The translations under genes were made by a program, and so were the position numbers. Positions 1-6,933 of a stretch of 17,077 nucleotides of DNA are shown here, one piece after another. The DNA lies in assembly GCA_031428675.1 (NCBI GenBank), contig JANOYC010000136.1, positions 1 through 17,077 of the forward strand, written 5' to 3'. The notes under the pieces are model-generated. The model did not search any database, had not been told where the DNA came from, and saw only the letters and a list, made by a program, of their open reading frames with translations. Position 1 is the stretch's first letter. Each line of letters opens with the position of its first letter. Source of the stretch: JANOYC01 sp031428675 (GTDB taxonomy: Bacteria > Actinomycetota > Actinomycetes > Actinomycetales > Microbacteriaceae).

Positions 1-383
1 CCGAGCACCGTGTCTGGGGCGGTCCCGACACGGAGCCCGAGCGCGTTCGCCTTCTCGAGCAGTTGCCGGCCGCTCTCGCGATCGAGTGCAAACGGCTTCT
101 CGCTCCACACGTGCTTGCCCGCGTCAAGCGCGCGCATCGCGACCTCCACGTGCACCGCCGGAATCGTGAGGTTCACCACGATCTCGATGTCGTCGTGAGC
201 GAGCAGCTCCTCGACCGTGCCCGAGGCGGGGATGCCGTGGGCGGCCGCCTGCGCCGCCGCGCGCTCCAGGTCGAGGTCGGCGACGAAGAGCACGGCGAGG
301 TCGGGGAACTTCGTCATGGTTTCGAGGTAGGTCGTGCTGATGACGCCGGCGCCGATGACGCCAACGCCCACTGGCCCGGTCAC
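1..383 (-). CDS. Gfo/Idh/MocA-family NAD(P)-dependent sugar oxidoreductase (partial, C-terminus missing)
   Basis: This is the N-terminal 127 residues of a dehydrogenase; the rest runs off the left window edge. A Rossmann dinucleotide-binding motif (VGVIGAGVIS) lies at the very N-terminus, and the family signature EKPFAL follows about 100 residues later; in this family that lysine sits near the substrate carbonyl. Members oxidise a sugar or cyclitol hydroxyl with NAD(P), but the substrate cannot be read from the sequence. The GTG start is supported by a GGGAG ribosome site 7 nt upstream, and it overlaps the stop of the preceding isomerase gene by 4 bases (GTGA), so the two are translationally coupled. 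The pairing with a sugar isomerase/epimerase suggests a carbohydrate or inositol-type catabolic operon. Confidence 0.88.
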   Translation of the reverse strand, partial: MTGPVGVGVIGAGVISTTYLETMTKFPDLAVLFVADLDLERAAAQAAAHGIPASGTVEELLAHDDIEIVVNLTIPAVHVEVAMRALDAGKHVWSEKPFALDRESGRQLLEKANALGLRVGTAPDTVL

Positions 384-1129
384 GCGTTTTCTCCCAGCGA
401 GACGAGGTAACGGATGCTGTCGGCGACGGCCTCGAACACGTCGCCGTCGAAGTCATCGAGTTCGACCACGCGGAGCGCCGTCGGCGCAGCCGCCAGGATC
501 TTCTCGATCGGCGCCTTGCCAGCCCCCACTGCGGTCTGTGCCTTGGTGTCACCCGTGAGGTCTCCATCCTTCACGTGAATGAACCGCACTCGATCGCCCA
601 GCCGAGCCAATAGGTCCGGCGCGGGCACGCCGCCCACCGCCGACCAGTAGGTGTCGATTTCCAGAACGATCGCGGGGTCGAGCAGCGTTTCGAAGAACTC
701 AATGGCGGTGACACCGTCGACGCGCTCGGATACCTCCCACGCGTGATTGTGGTAGCCGATCGTCAACCCGTGCTGTGCCGCGATAGGGACGAGGTCGTTG
801 AGCTTCGCAGCAGTCGCCTCGATCTGCTCACGCGTGGTCCACTGGTCGGGCGCGACGAACGGGTCGATCACGGTCGTCATACCGAGTCGTGCCGCCGCTT
901 CGAAGGTGGCCGCTACATCGTCAAGTTGCAGCAGCGGCGCGTGCCCCGACGGAGCGGAAAGCCCGGTGGCGGCAAGTGCAGCCACGTACTCCTCGACGCG
1001 GTCGGCGAAACCGTAGGGCTCGACCTGGGTGTATCCGAGCGCAGAGACGCGTGCGAGCGTCGCGTCGAGGTCGGCCGCAATTGCGTCCCGAAGAGTGTAG
1101 AGCTGAAGGGAAATGCGCGAGGTCGACAC
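380..1129 (-). CDS. Sugar phosphate isomerase/epimerase (xylose-isomerase-like TIM barrel)
   Basis: The 249-residue protein matches the AP-endonuclease-2 / xylose-isomerase-like TIM-barrel family (IolE/IolI type) in length and pattern. Visible landmarks are LQLYTLRD on the first strand, EPYGFAD (residues 37-43), GYHNHAWEV (125-133), EIDTYW (157-162) and FIHVKDGD (183-190). Acidic and histidine residues of the last three are typical ligands of the catalytic divalent metal. These enzymes isomerise or epimerise sugars, keto-inositols or their phosphates; the actual substrate is unknown. The GTG start is preceded by GAGAGGA at good spacing. It is the first gene of a minus-strand operon with the oxidoreductase gene, and is divergent from a ROK regulator that may control it. 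Confidence 0.85.
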   Translation of the reverse strand: MSTSRISLQLYTLRDAIAADLDATLARVSALGYTQVEPYGFADRVEEYVAALAATGLSAPSGHAPLLQLDDVAATFEAAARLGMTTVIDPFVAPDQWTTREQIEATAAKLNDLVPIAAQHGLTIGYHNHAWEVSERVDGVTAIEFFETLLDPAIVLEIDTYWSAVGGVPAPDLLARLGDRVRFIHVKDGDLTGDTKAQTAVGAGKAPIEKILAAAPTALRVVELDDFDGDVFEAVADSIRYLVSLGENA

Positions 1130-1133
1130 GGGG

Positions 1134-1140
1134 TCCTCTC
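1134..1140 (-). promoter_or_regulatory. Ribosome binding site of the isomerase gene
   Basis: On the minus strand GAGAGGA lies 4 nt before the GTG at 1129-1127. It fixes this GTG as the start. Confidence 0.6.
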
Positions 1141-1185
1141 ATCGGGGGCGTTGTTTCGTGTCCCACCATAACCAACTTCCGTCGG

Positions 1186-1197
1186 TTTGTATACAAA
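1186..1197. promoter_or_regulatory. Perfect 12-bp palindrome in the divergent intergenic region (candidate operator)
   Basis: TTTGTATACAAA is self-complementary and AT-rich against a GC-rich background. It lies between the divergent isomerase operon (minus) and the ROK regulator (plus), about 38 bp upstream of the regulator start. ROK repressors usually bind AT-rich dyads near their own promoters, so autoregulation together with control of the divergent operon is plausible. This is inference; no second copy was found in the window. Confidence 0.4.
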
Positions 1198-1218
1198 AGT
1201 GCGAACGAATTCGACATT

Positions 1219-1224
1219 TATGCT
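1219..1224 (+). promoter_or_regulatory. Candidate -10 element of the ROK regulator
   Basis: TATGCT ends 11 nt before the ATG at 1236. There is no Shine-Dalgarno sequence in front of that ATG, so the transcript may be nearly leaderless. No convincing -35 element was seen at the right spacing. Confidence 0.3.
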
Positions 1225-1235
1225 TCACTGGTTGC

Positions 1236-2417
1236 ATGACCGCGAGTGCGACTGACCGGCCGACCGCTGGCGCGAGCGAACTCTTCCAATTGTTCCGCTC
1301 GGAAACCTCCTTCACCCGCGCGGAACTGGTCGAGCTCACCGGGCTATCCCGCACGACAGTGGGCGTGCGGCTTGACGCGCTCGCTTCGGCGAACCTCATC
1401 GAAGCCACCGACAGCGCCGCGTCCAGCGGCGGTCGCCCGGCGTCTCGACTCGCCATGGCGAAAGGATCGCGGGTCGTCGGAGGGGTCGACCTCGGTGCAA
1501 CTCACGCCACCGCATCGATCGCCGACCTCTCCGGCGCCATCATCGGCACCGTGCGGGAGCGGCGCGACATCACGTCGGGACCGGAAGCATCCCTCGACTG
1601 GATTGCTCAGGCCATCGCGGGTCTCACGGAGCGGGCTGGGTATCGCGCTACGGATGTCATGGCGATCGGAATCGGCCTGCCCGGGCCCGTCGAGCACGAG
1701 ACCGGTCGCCCGGTCAACCCACCGATTATGCCGGGCTGGAATGACTTCGACGTGCCTGGCGCTGTGCGCGAGCGCCTCGGCACGACCGCCCTCGTCGACA
1801 ACGACGTCAATCTCATGGCCGTCGGCGAACGCACCGTCGCCTGGCCGGGCGTCAAGAACCTGCTGTTCGTCAAGGTAGCCACGGGCATCGGGGCTGGCAT
1901 CATTTCCGGCGGCCACCTGCAACGAGGAGCACAGGGGGTTGCTGGCGACATCGGCCACGTCGCCGTGCCGCGTGGGCTCGGTGTGCTGTGCCGCTGCGGC
2001 AATGAGGGATGCCTCGAAGCCGTCGCCGGTGGGCCAGCGGTGGCCGCCGCCGCATCTGCGACCTCCACCGCCGACCTCGTGCGGCGCATCCAGAACGGAG
2101 ATACCACCGCCGCCCTGGCCGCGAGGCAAGCCGGACGCGACATCGGACACGTGCTGAGCGTGGCGATCAGCATGATCAACCCGTCGGTGATCGTTCTCGG
2201 CGGTTCGCTCGCTCTCGCAGGCGAGCATCTGATGGCGGGCGTTCGCGAGGCCGTCTATGCCCGATCGGCCCCGATCGCCACGGAGCACCTGACGATCTCC
2301 CCATCGGTCGTCGGGGGCGACGCGGCCATCGTTGGCGCGTGTCACCTCGCAATCGAACACGCGCTGTCGCCATCCTCGATCGAAACCCTGCTCTCTGGCG
2401 CGACAATGGAGTCATGA
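1236..2417 (+). CDS. ROK-family transcriptional regulator (winged helix plus sugar-kinase-like domain)
   Basis: The protein is 393 residues from the chosen ATG. An N-terminal winged helix-turn-helix (about residues 14-75, including FTRAELVELTGLSRTTVGVR) is followed by a ROK domain. In the ROK part, VDLGATHATASIADL (84-98) is the phosphate-binding motif, VDNDVN carries the Asp190 that acts as catalytic base in ROK kinases, and His241 with the LCRCGNEGCLEA motif (cysteines 252, 254, 259) forms the family zinc site. Both kinase and zinc signatures are intact, so some sugar kinase activity is not excluded, but the DNA-binding domain marks it as a regulator. The frame is open to 1113, but an earlier start would prepend residues with no family match and overlap the divergent gene. 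It probably senses the sugar processed by the divergent operon. Its stop overlaps the next gene by 4 bases. Confidence 0.9.
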   Translation: MTASATDRPTAGASELFQLFRSETSFTRAELVELTGLSRTTVGVRLDALASANLIEATDSAASSGGRPASRLAMAKGSRVVGGVDLGATHATASIADLSGAIIGTVRERRDITSGPEASLDWIAQAIAGLTERAGYRATDVMAIGIGLPGPVEHETGRPVNPPIMPGWNDFDVPGAVRERLGTTALVDNDVNLMAVGERTVAWPGVKNLLFVKVATGIGAGIISGGHLQRGAQGVAGDIGHVAVPRGLGVLCRCGNEGCLEAVAGGPAVAAAASATSTADLVRRIQNGDTTAALAARQAGRDIGHVLSVAISMINPSVIVLGGSLALAGEHLMAGVREAVYARSAPIATEHLTISPSVVGGDAAIVGACHLAIEHALSPSSIETLLSGATMES

Positions 2418-3022
2418 CGCTCCAGCCGATGTTGCCCCTGTGGGACACTCCGGCTCCGGATCATCGCCAGCGAGTCGTCTCGCACGCGAGCGATCGCACA
2501 TCGTGGTTGCGTGCCCGTGCTCGCGGGGTAACCGCTACCGACGTCGCGCGATTGTCGAGTGAGCGGGCTCTCGCAGCGGTTGCTAGCGACAAGATTCTGG
2601 GCACGGGGTTCTCCGGCAACGCGTTCACCGACCACGGTCGGGCGCGGGAACCCGCCATCGCCCGGTGGGTGCACGCCACCCATGGCATCAGCACGAGTGA
2701 CTCACTCTTTCACGCTGCCGGGCAGCCGCTGCATCTCGCGACGCCCGATGGCATCGGGCACCGGAACGGCGAACTCGTGCTCTCGGAAATCAAAACCACG
2801 TCGAAAGCGTGGCGCTCGATTCCGCGCTCCTACCTCCGGCAGGTGTGGTGGCAGCAATACGTGCTCGGCGCCGACCGCACGCTCGTGGTATGGGAGCAAC
2901 ACGAGAACTTCCTGCCGATGTACACCGAGCCGAAATGTTTGTGGGTCGATCGCGACGACAATGAGATTCACGTGCTGGTCGGACTCGCCGACCGCCTGCT
3001 CGAGCTCATGCAACGAGAATGA
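2414..3022 (+). CDS. YqaJ-like PD-(D/E)XK nuclease domain protein
   Basis: The 202-residue protein fits the YqaJ/lambda-exonuclease-like recombinase fold. In order it shows RARGVTATDVARL (33-46), GRAREPAIARWV (75-86) with Glu79, a catalytic Asp in ATPDG (Asp112), the EIK motif LSEIKTT (Glu125, Lys127), and QVWWQQYVLGA (143-153) with the glutamines typical of the family. The D-(E)xK set is complete, so a metal-dependent DNA nuclease or exonuclease activity is expected. The ATG sits in an ATGA overlap with the ROK regulator stop, with GGAG just 2 nt upstream, so translation is probably coupled. In phages such proteins work with an annealing protein; none is present here, and the role of a solitary chromosomal copy is unknown. 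Confidence 0.75.
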   Translation: MTLQPMLPLWDTPAPDHRQRVVSHASDRTSWLRARARGVTATDVARLSSERALAAVASDKILGTGFSGNAFTDHGRAREPAIARWVHATHGISTSDSLFHAAGQPLHLATPDGIGHRNGELVLSEIKTTSKAWRSIPRSYLRQVWWQQYVLGADRTLVVWEQHENFLPMYTEPKCLWVDRDDNEIHVLVGLADRLLELMQRE

Positions 3023-3029
3023 CGACGAT

Positions 3030-3066
3030 TCACCCCGTCTTCTCAGGACTGTTTGCCGCGGGGTGA
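3030..3066 (+). terminator. Possible long-loop stem after the YqaJ-like gene
   Basis: TCACCCCG (3030-3037) pairs with CGGGGTGA (3059-3066) across a 21-nt loop, just past the stop at 3022. There is no U-tract after it, so it is a weak terminator candidate. Confidence 0.25.
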
Positions 3067-3099
3067 CATCACCGTAACAGCGTCGACTCATTCGAGCTG

Positions 3100-3110
3100 T
3101 TTACTGTAAA
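3100..3110. promoter_or_regulatory. Small dyad TTTACTGTAAA upstream of the oxidoreductase gene
   Basis: An 11-bp perfect dyad with a single central base lies 24 bp before the ATG at 3135, within the promoter region. It could be an operator. No clean -10/-35 pair was identified. Confidence 0.25.
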
Positions 3111-3120
3111 CCACACGGCG

Positions 3121-3126
3121 GGGAGG
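3121..3126 (+). promoter_or_regulatory. Ribosome binding site of the MDR oxidoreductase gene
   Basis: GGGAGG sits 8 nt before the ATG at 3135 and decides the start. Confidence 0.65.
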
Positions 3127-3134
3127 CCAGAGAC

Positions 3135-4100
3135 ATGAGCACGATGCGGGCCATCGTTATAGACGGAACCGGCGGGCCAGAGGTACTGACGAGCGCCGAG
3201 ATCGAACGACCAACTCGGGTGAGCGCCGAGATCCTCGTCAAAGTCGTCGCGGCCGGCGTGAACCCGATCGACGCGAAGACGCGAGCCGGGCGCGGTGTGT
3301 CGAGCGCGATCACCGGGTATCCCGCCGTTCTCGGCTGCGACTTCAGCGGCATCGTCGTCGAGACCCCGTATGCCGCGCACCCGTTGCAGCCCGGCGACGA
3401 GGTATACGGCATGACGATGGTCCCCCGCTTCAGTGGAACCTACGCCGAATACATCTCGGTGCCGTCGCTCGGGGTAACGCGCAAGCCCAAGGCGCTCTCG
3501 CACGTCGAAGCGGCCGGCGTTCCTCTCGCGGCTCTCACCGCGTGGGGCATGGTCGTCGAAATCGCAAAAGCGCACGAGGGCCAACGCATCCTCATTCACG
3601 CCGGCGCCGGTGGCGTCGGCCATTTCGCGGTGCAGTTCGCGTCGTACTTCGGCGCGTGGGTTATCGCCACCGGGTCCACCCGAAACGTGAGTTGGCTACG
3701 AGAGCTCGGTGCCGACCAAGTGATCGACCACACCACGACGAGATTCGAAGAGGTCATCCCCAAGGTCGATGTCGTTATCGACCTGATCGGCAACGTGCAC
3801 GACAACACGGGCACCCGCTCGCTCAAGATCCTGCGACCGGGCGGCCTTATCATCAATGCGCCCACCGGCAGTTGGCCCACGTTCTTCGATGACGCGGCTG
3901 CTGCTGGCGTGCGCGGCACCGACTACAAGGTGTCTGCCGACGGCGCCACCCTCAGTGTCATCTCCCGTTTGCTCGAGTCCGGCGACGTTCGCGTGTTCGT
4001 CGACCAAGTTTTCGATCTCGCGGATGCCGCAGACGCACACACAGCCATTGAAAACGGGCACACCCGCGGCAAGATCGTGCTTTCCGTCAGCGACGGCTAG
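3135..4100 (+). CDS. NADP-dependent zinc-independent MDR oxidoreductase (quinone-reductase / zeta-crystallin type)
   Basis: The 321-residue protein has the medium-chain dehydrogenase/reductase layout. The N-terminal GroES-like domain shows GVNPIDAKTRAGRG (41-54) and LGCDFSGIV (66-74). The Rossmann domain carries HAGAGGVGHFAVQFA (155-169), the GAGGVG cofactor loop of quinone-oxidoreductase-type enzymes. The cysteine clusters that bind structural zinc in alcohol dehydrogenases are absent, which points to the zinc-independent branch reducing quinones or enones with NAD(P)H. The ATG is preceded by GGGAGG at 8-nt spacing. It ends convergently with the GNAT gene, their coding ends overlapping by 14 bp, with no terminator between them. 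The physiological substrate is not predictable. Confidence 0.85.
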   Translation: MSTMRAIVIDGTGGPEVLTSAEIERPTRVSAEILVKVVAAGVNPIDAKTRAGRGVSSAITGYPAVLGCDFSGIVVETPYAAHPLQPGDEVYGMTMVPRFSGTYAEYISVPSLGVTRKPKALSHVEAAGVPLAALTAWGMVVEIAKAHEGQRILIHAGAGGVGHFAVQFASYFGAWVIATGSTRNVSWLRELGADQVIDHTTTRFEEVIPKVDVVIDLIGNVHDNTGTRSLKILRPGGLIINAPTGSWPTFFDDAAAAGVRGTDYKVSADGATLSVISRLLESGDVRVFVDQVFDLADAADAHTAIENGHTRGKIVLSVSDG

Positions 4101-4692
4101 AGCAGGGCGCCCGGCACGGCGAGCGCACGAAATCGTCCTCCCACCGCTCCCCCACCAAAAAACGCTTCGTACCGACAACGTCAAAGCCGTGCTTGTCATA
4201 GAAGCGATTAGCCCGGGCGTTCTGTTGATTGACGCCGAGCCAGAGCCCGGCGCAATCCCGGACGGCGACCGCTTCGATGGTGGCGACCATGAGCGCGAGC
4301 GAAATGCCCGACCCGTGGTGCTCGGCGCGCAGGTAGAACTTGCTGAGTTCGGCCGTGGGGTGCCTCGTGAGCGCGGCCACGACATCCGGATCGCTCGGAG
4401 CCTCGAAGACCGTCATGGTGTAACCCGCGAGTCGACCGGCTGGTTGATCGTCGACGACGAGAATCAGCCGTGTCGGGTCGGCAAGGTGAGCACGAAAACA
4501 CTCCTCGCTCAGGTTGCCGGCAATGAAGGTCGAAATGGATGACGCCGTTGTCGACGGCGGGCAAGCGAGCGCGAACGTGGCAGCCGCGAGTTCGTGCAGG
4601 GCACGAGCGTCACGGCGCTGGGCGGCGCGCACGCGGAGATCGCCCGGAACGGCGAAAAGGGCCCGCCGAAGCGGACCCTTTTCGTCGTGCAT
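4087..4692 (-). CDS. GNAT-family N-acetyltransferase (PaiA-like)
   Basis: The ORF gives 201 residues. The GNAT core is clear: strand and helix LSKFYLRAEHHGSGISLALM, with HHGSGI as the acetyl-CoA pyrophosphate loop, then LWLGVNQQNARANRFYDKHGF followed by VVGTKRFLVG, a pattern resembling the PaiA polyamine/protease-regulating acetyltransferases. It should transfer acetyl from acetyl-CoA to an amine; the substrate is inferred only from family likeness. The start is uncertain. The ATG at 4692 has no ribosome site, and its first 13 or so codons are the rplA terminator hairpin; homology begins only at LRVRAAQ, so the GTG at 4632 is a good alternative. The C-terminus overlaps the convergent oxidoreductase gene by 14 bp. 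Confidence 0.75.
   Translation of the reverse strand: MHDEKGPLRRALFAVPGDLRVRAAQRRDARALHELAAATFALACPPSTTASSISTFIAGNLSEECFRAHLADPTRLILVVDDQPAGRLAGYTMTVFEAPSDPDVVAALTRHPTAELSKFYLRAEHHGSGISLALMVATIEAVAVRDCAGLWLGVNQQNARANRFYDKHGFDVVGTKRFLVGERWEDDFVRSPCRAPCSSRR
4655..4682 (-). terminator. Intrinsic terminator of the secE-nusG-rplK-rplA unit
   Basis: On the minus strand AAAAGGGTCCGC, a UUCG tetraloop and GCGGGCCCTTTT form a 12-bp stem with one G-U pair, ending in a run of U. It begins 30 nt after the rplA stop. On the plus strand the same pair is a C-A mismatch, so it is built for minus-strand transcription. It lies inside the 5' part of the GNAT open frame. Confidence 0.88.
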
Positions 4693-4711
4693 GGCAGACG
4701 CGTACGCGTGA

Positions 4712-5401
4712 CTAGATGGCGTTGACGTCGAGCGGGATGCCAGGACCGAACGTGGTCGACAAGGCGCCCTTGGTGATGTAGCGACCCTTGGATGAGCTCG
4801 GCTTCACGCGAACGATCTCATCGAGAGCCGTCTTGAGGTTCTCGCTGAGCTGCTCCTCGGAGAAGCCAGCCTTGCCGATCACGAAGTGAACGTTGGCGTG
4901 CTTGTCGACGCGGAACTCGATCTTTCCGCCCTTGATGTCAGACACGGCCTTGGCCACGTCCGGCGTGACGGTGCCGGTCTTCGGGTTGGGCATGAGCCCA
5001 CGGGGGCCGAGCACCTTTCCGAGACGACCAACCTGACCCATGAGCTCCGGGGTGGACACTGCGGCATCGAACGAGGTGTAGCCAGCGGCGACCTTCTCGA
5101 TGAGCTCGGCTCCACCGACCTCGTCAGCTCCAGCAGCGATCGCCGCTTCTGCTGCCGGTCCGGTTGCGAAGACTACAACGCGGGCAGTCTTGCCGGTGCC
5201 GTGCGGAAGGATGACGGTGCCGCGCACCATCTGGTCAGCCTTGCGGGGATCAACGCCGAGCTTCAGTGCGACCTCTACGGTCGAGTTGAAGTTCGCCGAA
5301 CCCGTTTCACGCGCGACCGAAACCGCCTCGGTGGGGGTGTAGTACTTGCCAGCCTCGATCTTCTCGGCGGCGGCCCGGTAGGCCTTGGACTTCTGCGCCA
5401 T
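4712..5401 (-). CDS. rplA: 50S ribosomal protein L1
   Basis: The 229-residue protein is full length for L1. It begins with the typical SKAYRAAAEKIEAGKYYTPTEA and contains the L1 signature around KADQMVRGTVILPHGTGK and the conserved segment GPRGLMPNPKTGTVT. L1 forms the mobile L1 stalk at the E site on 23S rRNA and in many bacteria also represses translation of its own operon. The ATG overlaps the rplK stop by one base (TAATG), so the two are translationally coupled. A strong terminator follows at 4682-4655. Confidence 0.98.
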   Translation of the reverse strand: MAQKSKAYRAAAEKIEAGKYYTPTEAVSVARETGSANFNSTVEVALKLGVDPRKADQMVRGTVILPHGTGKTARVVVFATGPAAEAAIAAGADEVGGAELIEKVAAGYTSFDAAVSTPELMGQVGRLGKVLGPRGLMPNPKTGTVTPDVAKAVSDIKGGKIEFRVDKHANVHFVIGKAGFSEEQLSENLKTALDEIVRVKPSSSKGRYITKGALSTTFGPGIPLDVNAI

Positions 5402-5832
5402 TATGCTTCCACCGTAATTCCCATCGAGCGAGCGGTGCCCGCGATGATCTTTATTGCCGCGTCGATGTCGTTCGCGTTCAAGTCGACCTGCTTCTGCTCC
5501 GCGATCGAACGAACCTGCTCCTTGGTGAGCTTCGCCACCTTGACGGTGTGCGGGGTCGATGATCCCTTGGCAACACCCGCGGCCTGCTTGATGAGCTCAG
5601 CAGCCGGCGGGGTCTTAAGGATAAAGGTGAACGAGCGGTCTTCGTAGACGGTGATCTCAACAGGGATGACGTTGCCACGCTGGGCTTCGGTCGCCGCGTT
5701 GTACGCCTTGCAGAACTCCATGATGTTGACGCCATGCTGTCCCAGTGCCGGCCCGATGGGCGGTGCTGGGTTGGCGGCGCCGGCCTTGATCTGAAGCTTG
5801 ATCAGACCCGTGACCTTCTTTTTCGGTGCCAT
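5401..5832 (-). CDS. rplK: 50S ribosomal protein L11
   Basis: The 143-residue protein is full length. It shows the N-terminal VTGLIKLQIKAGAANPAPPIGPALGQ-like domain, with the PPIGPALG loop contacted by thiostrepton-class antibiotics, and a C-terminal 23S-binding domain with NANDIDAAIKIIAGTARSMG. L11 sits at the GTPase-associated centre and is needed for stringent response signalling. The ATG is preceded by a purine-rich but weak ribosome site (AGAGAAGAA), and the leader holds a strong hairpin. It is cotranscribed with rplA. Confidence 0.98.
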   Translation of the reverse strand: MAPKKKVTGLIKLQIKAGAANPAPPIGPALGQHGVNIMEFCKAYNAATEAQRGNVIPVEITVYEDRSFTFILKTPPAAELIKQAAGVAKGSSTPHTVKVAKLTKEQVRSIAEQKQVDLNANDIDAAIKIIAGTARSMGITVEA

Positions 5833-5872
5833 TTCTTCTCTTTTCTTGTCGTGCCGCCCAAGGGCGACGCTC

Positions 5873-5900
5873 CCGCCATCCGGGCCAATCCCGGATGCGG
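5873..5900 (-). promoter_or_regulatory. Stable hairpin in the nusG-rplK leader (candidate L1 autoregulatory or RNA-processing site)
   Basis: On the minus strand CATCCGGG, loop ATTGG and CCCGGATG make a perfect 8-bp stem, extended by CCG/CGG across a single bulged G. It sits 41-68 nt before the rplK ATG. A second small hairpin (GTCGCC, CTTG, GGCGGC) follows it. In many bacteria the rplK leader carries an L1 binding site that represses rplKA. Position fits; specific L1 recognition is inference. There is no U-tract, so it is not a simple terminator. Confidence 0.4.
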
Positions 5901-5912
5901 TGGTTGGTGGGT

Positions 5913-6872
5913 TTAGAGCTTCGTGACCTGGTCGAAGCTCAACTCGACTGGCGTCTCGCGCTCGAACAGTGACACAAGCACAGTGAGCTTGCCGCTCTCG
6001 GGCTTAATCTCGCTGATCGTTCCCGGGAGGCCCGCGAACGAACCTTCCTTGATCGTGATGGTCTCGCCGATCTCGAAGTCGATCTCTGCGGGAATGACGC
6101 GTGAAGCGACCTTGCCCTTACCGCCTCCCGACTTCGCGGTCGGCGTCTCGACGACCTGCACGAGGCTCTTCAGCATCGAGAAAGCCTCCTCGAAACGCAA
6201 CGGCGTCGGGTTGTGCGAGTTGCCGACAAAGCCGGTGACCCCCGGCGTATGACGAACCACAGACCAGCTGTCTTCGTTCAGATCCATGCGAACGAGCACG
6301 TAGCCCGGAATGCGCACCCGGTTCACGAGCTTGCGCTGGCCGTTCTTGATCTCGACGACGTCTTCCATCGGAACCTGAACCTCGAAAACGAAGTCCTCCA
6401 TCGCCATCGAGACCTTGCGGTTCTCGATGTTCGATTTCACACGCTTCTCGAATCCGGCGTAGGAGTGAATGACGTACCACTTGCCCGGCTTCGAACGCAG
6501 TTCCTGGCGGAATTCCTCGTACGGGTCGGCGGGCGACTCATCCGCGTCTTCGAGTTCGGTGACGGCTTGGTCGATAATCGCTTCGACTGCGGCTTCTGCC
6601 TCGTCGACGGTGTCGATGTCGAGTGCGTCGTCGACAACCTCGTCAGCCTCGGGGTCGCGGACGCCCTGAAGCTCTTCGAGTAGCCCTGCGAGATCGCCCT
6701 CGTCGTCTACGTCGTCGGCGTCTTCATCGACGATGTGGATGGCCAGGTGCTCGGCAGAGTCGACGGAGGCTTCTTCTACCGCAAGCGGGTTGCCCTCCTG
6801 CGCCTCGTCCTCCTCGGAGGACTGCTCGGCAGCCGTCGCGAGGTCGATGTCCGGGCGGTCACTTGCTGACAC
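5913..6872 (-). CDS. nusG: Transcription termination/antitermination protein NusG with long acidic N-terminal extension
   Basis: The protein has 319 residues against about 180 in E. coli. Residues 1 to about 127 form an Asp/Glu-rich, low-complexity extension. The NGN domain starts at KPGKWYVIHSYAGFEKRV (128-145) and includes RIPGYVLVRM and the TPGVTGFVG segment; the C-terminal KOW domain shows EIGETITIKEGSFAGLPGTI. NusG binds the RNA polymerase clamp and modulates pausing, with partners such as Rho and ribosomal protein S10. Acidic extensions are common in actinobacterial NusG. The start is GTG, in the frame after a weak purine-rich stretch. The gene follows secE by 61 nt. Confidence 0.97.
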   Translation of the reverse strand: MSASDRPDIDLATAAEQSSEEDEAQEGNPLAVEEASVDSAEHLAIHIVDEDADDVDDEGDLAGLLEELQGVRDPEADEVVDDALDIDTVDEAEAAVEAIIDQAVTELEDADESPADPYEEFRQELRSKPGKWYVIHSYAGFEKRVKSNIENRKVSMAMEDFVFEVQVPMEDVVEIKNGQRKLVNRVRIPGYVLVRMDLNEDSWSVVRHTPGVTGFVGNSHNPTPLRFEEAFSMLKSLVQVVETPTAKSGGGKGKVASRVIPAEIDFEIGETITIKEGSFAGLPGTISEIKPESGKLTVLVSLFERETPVELSFDQVTKL

Positions 6873-6933
6873 GGGATCTCATTCCATTTCTTCGTACATG
6901 TGCGGCATGGCCGCGGATGGTTGCGTCGGTGCG

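Noticed and set aside
1344..2360. Long minus-strand open frame of 338 codons opposite the ROK gene
   Set aside because: It has no recognisable domain and composition typical of an antisense shadow; the plus strand carries an intact ROK protein with all motifs.
3022..3135. Full promoter for the oxidoreductase gene
   Set aside because: Only the TTTACTGTAAA dyad and the ribosome site are convincing; no -35/-10 pair with proper spacing was found.
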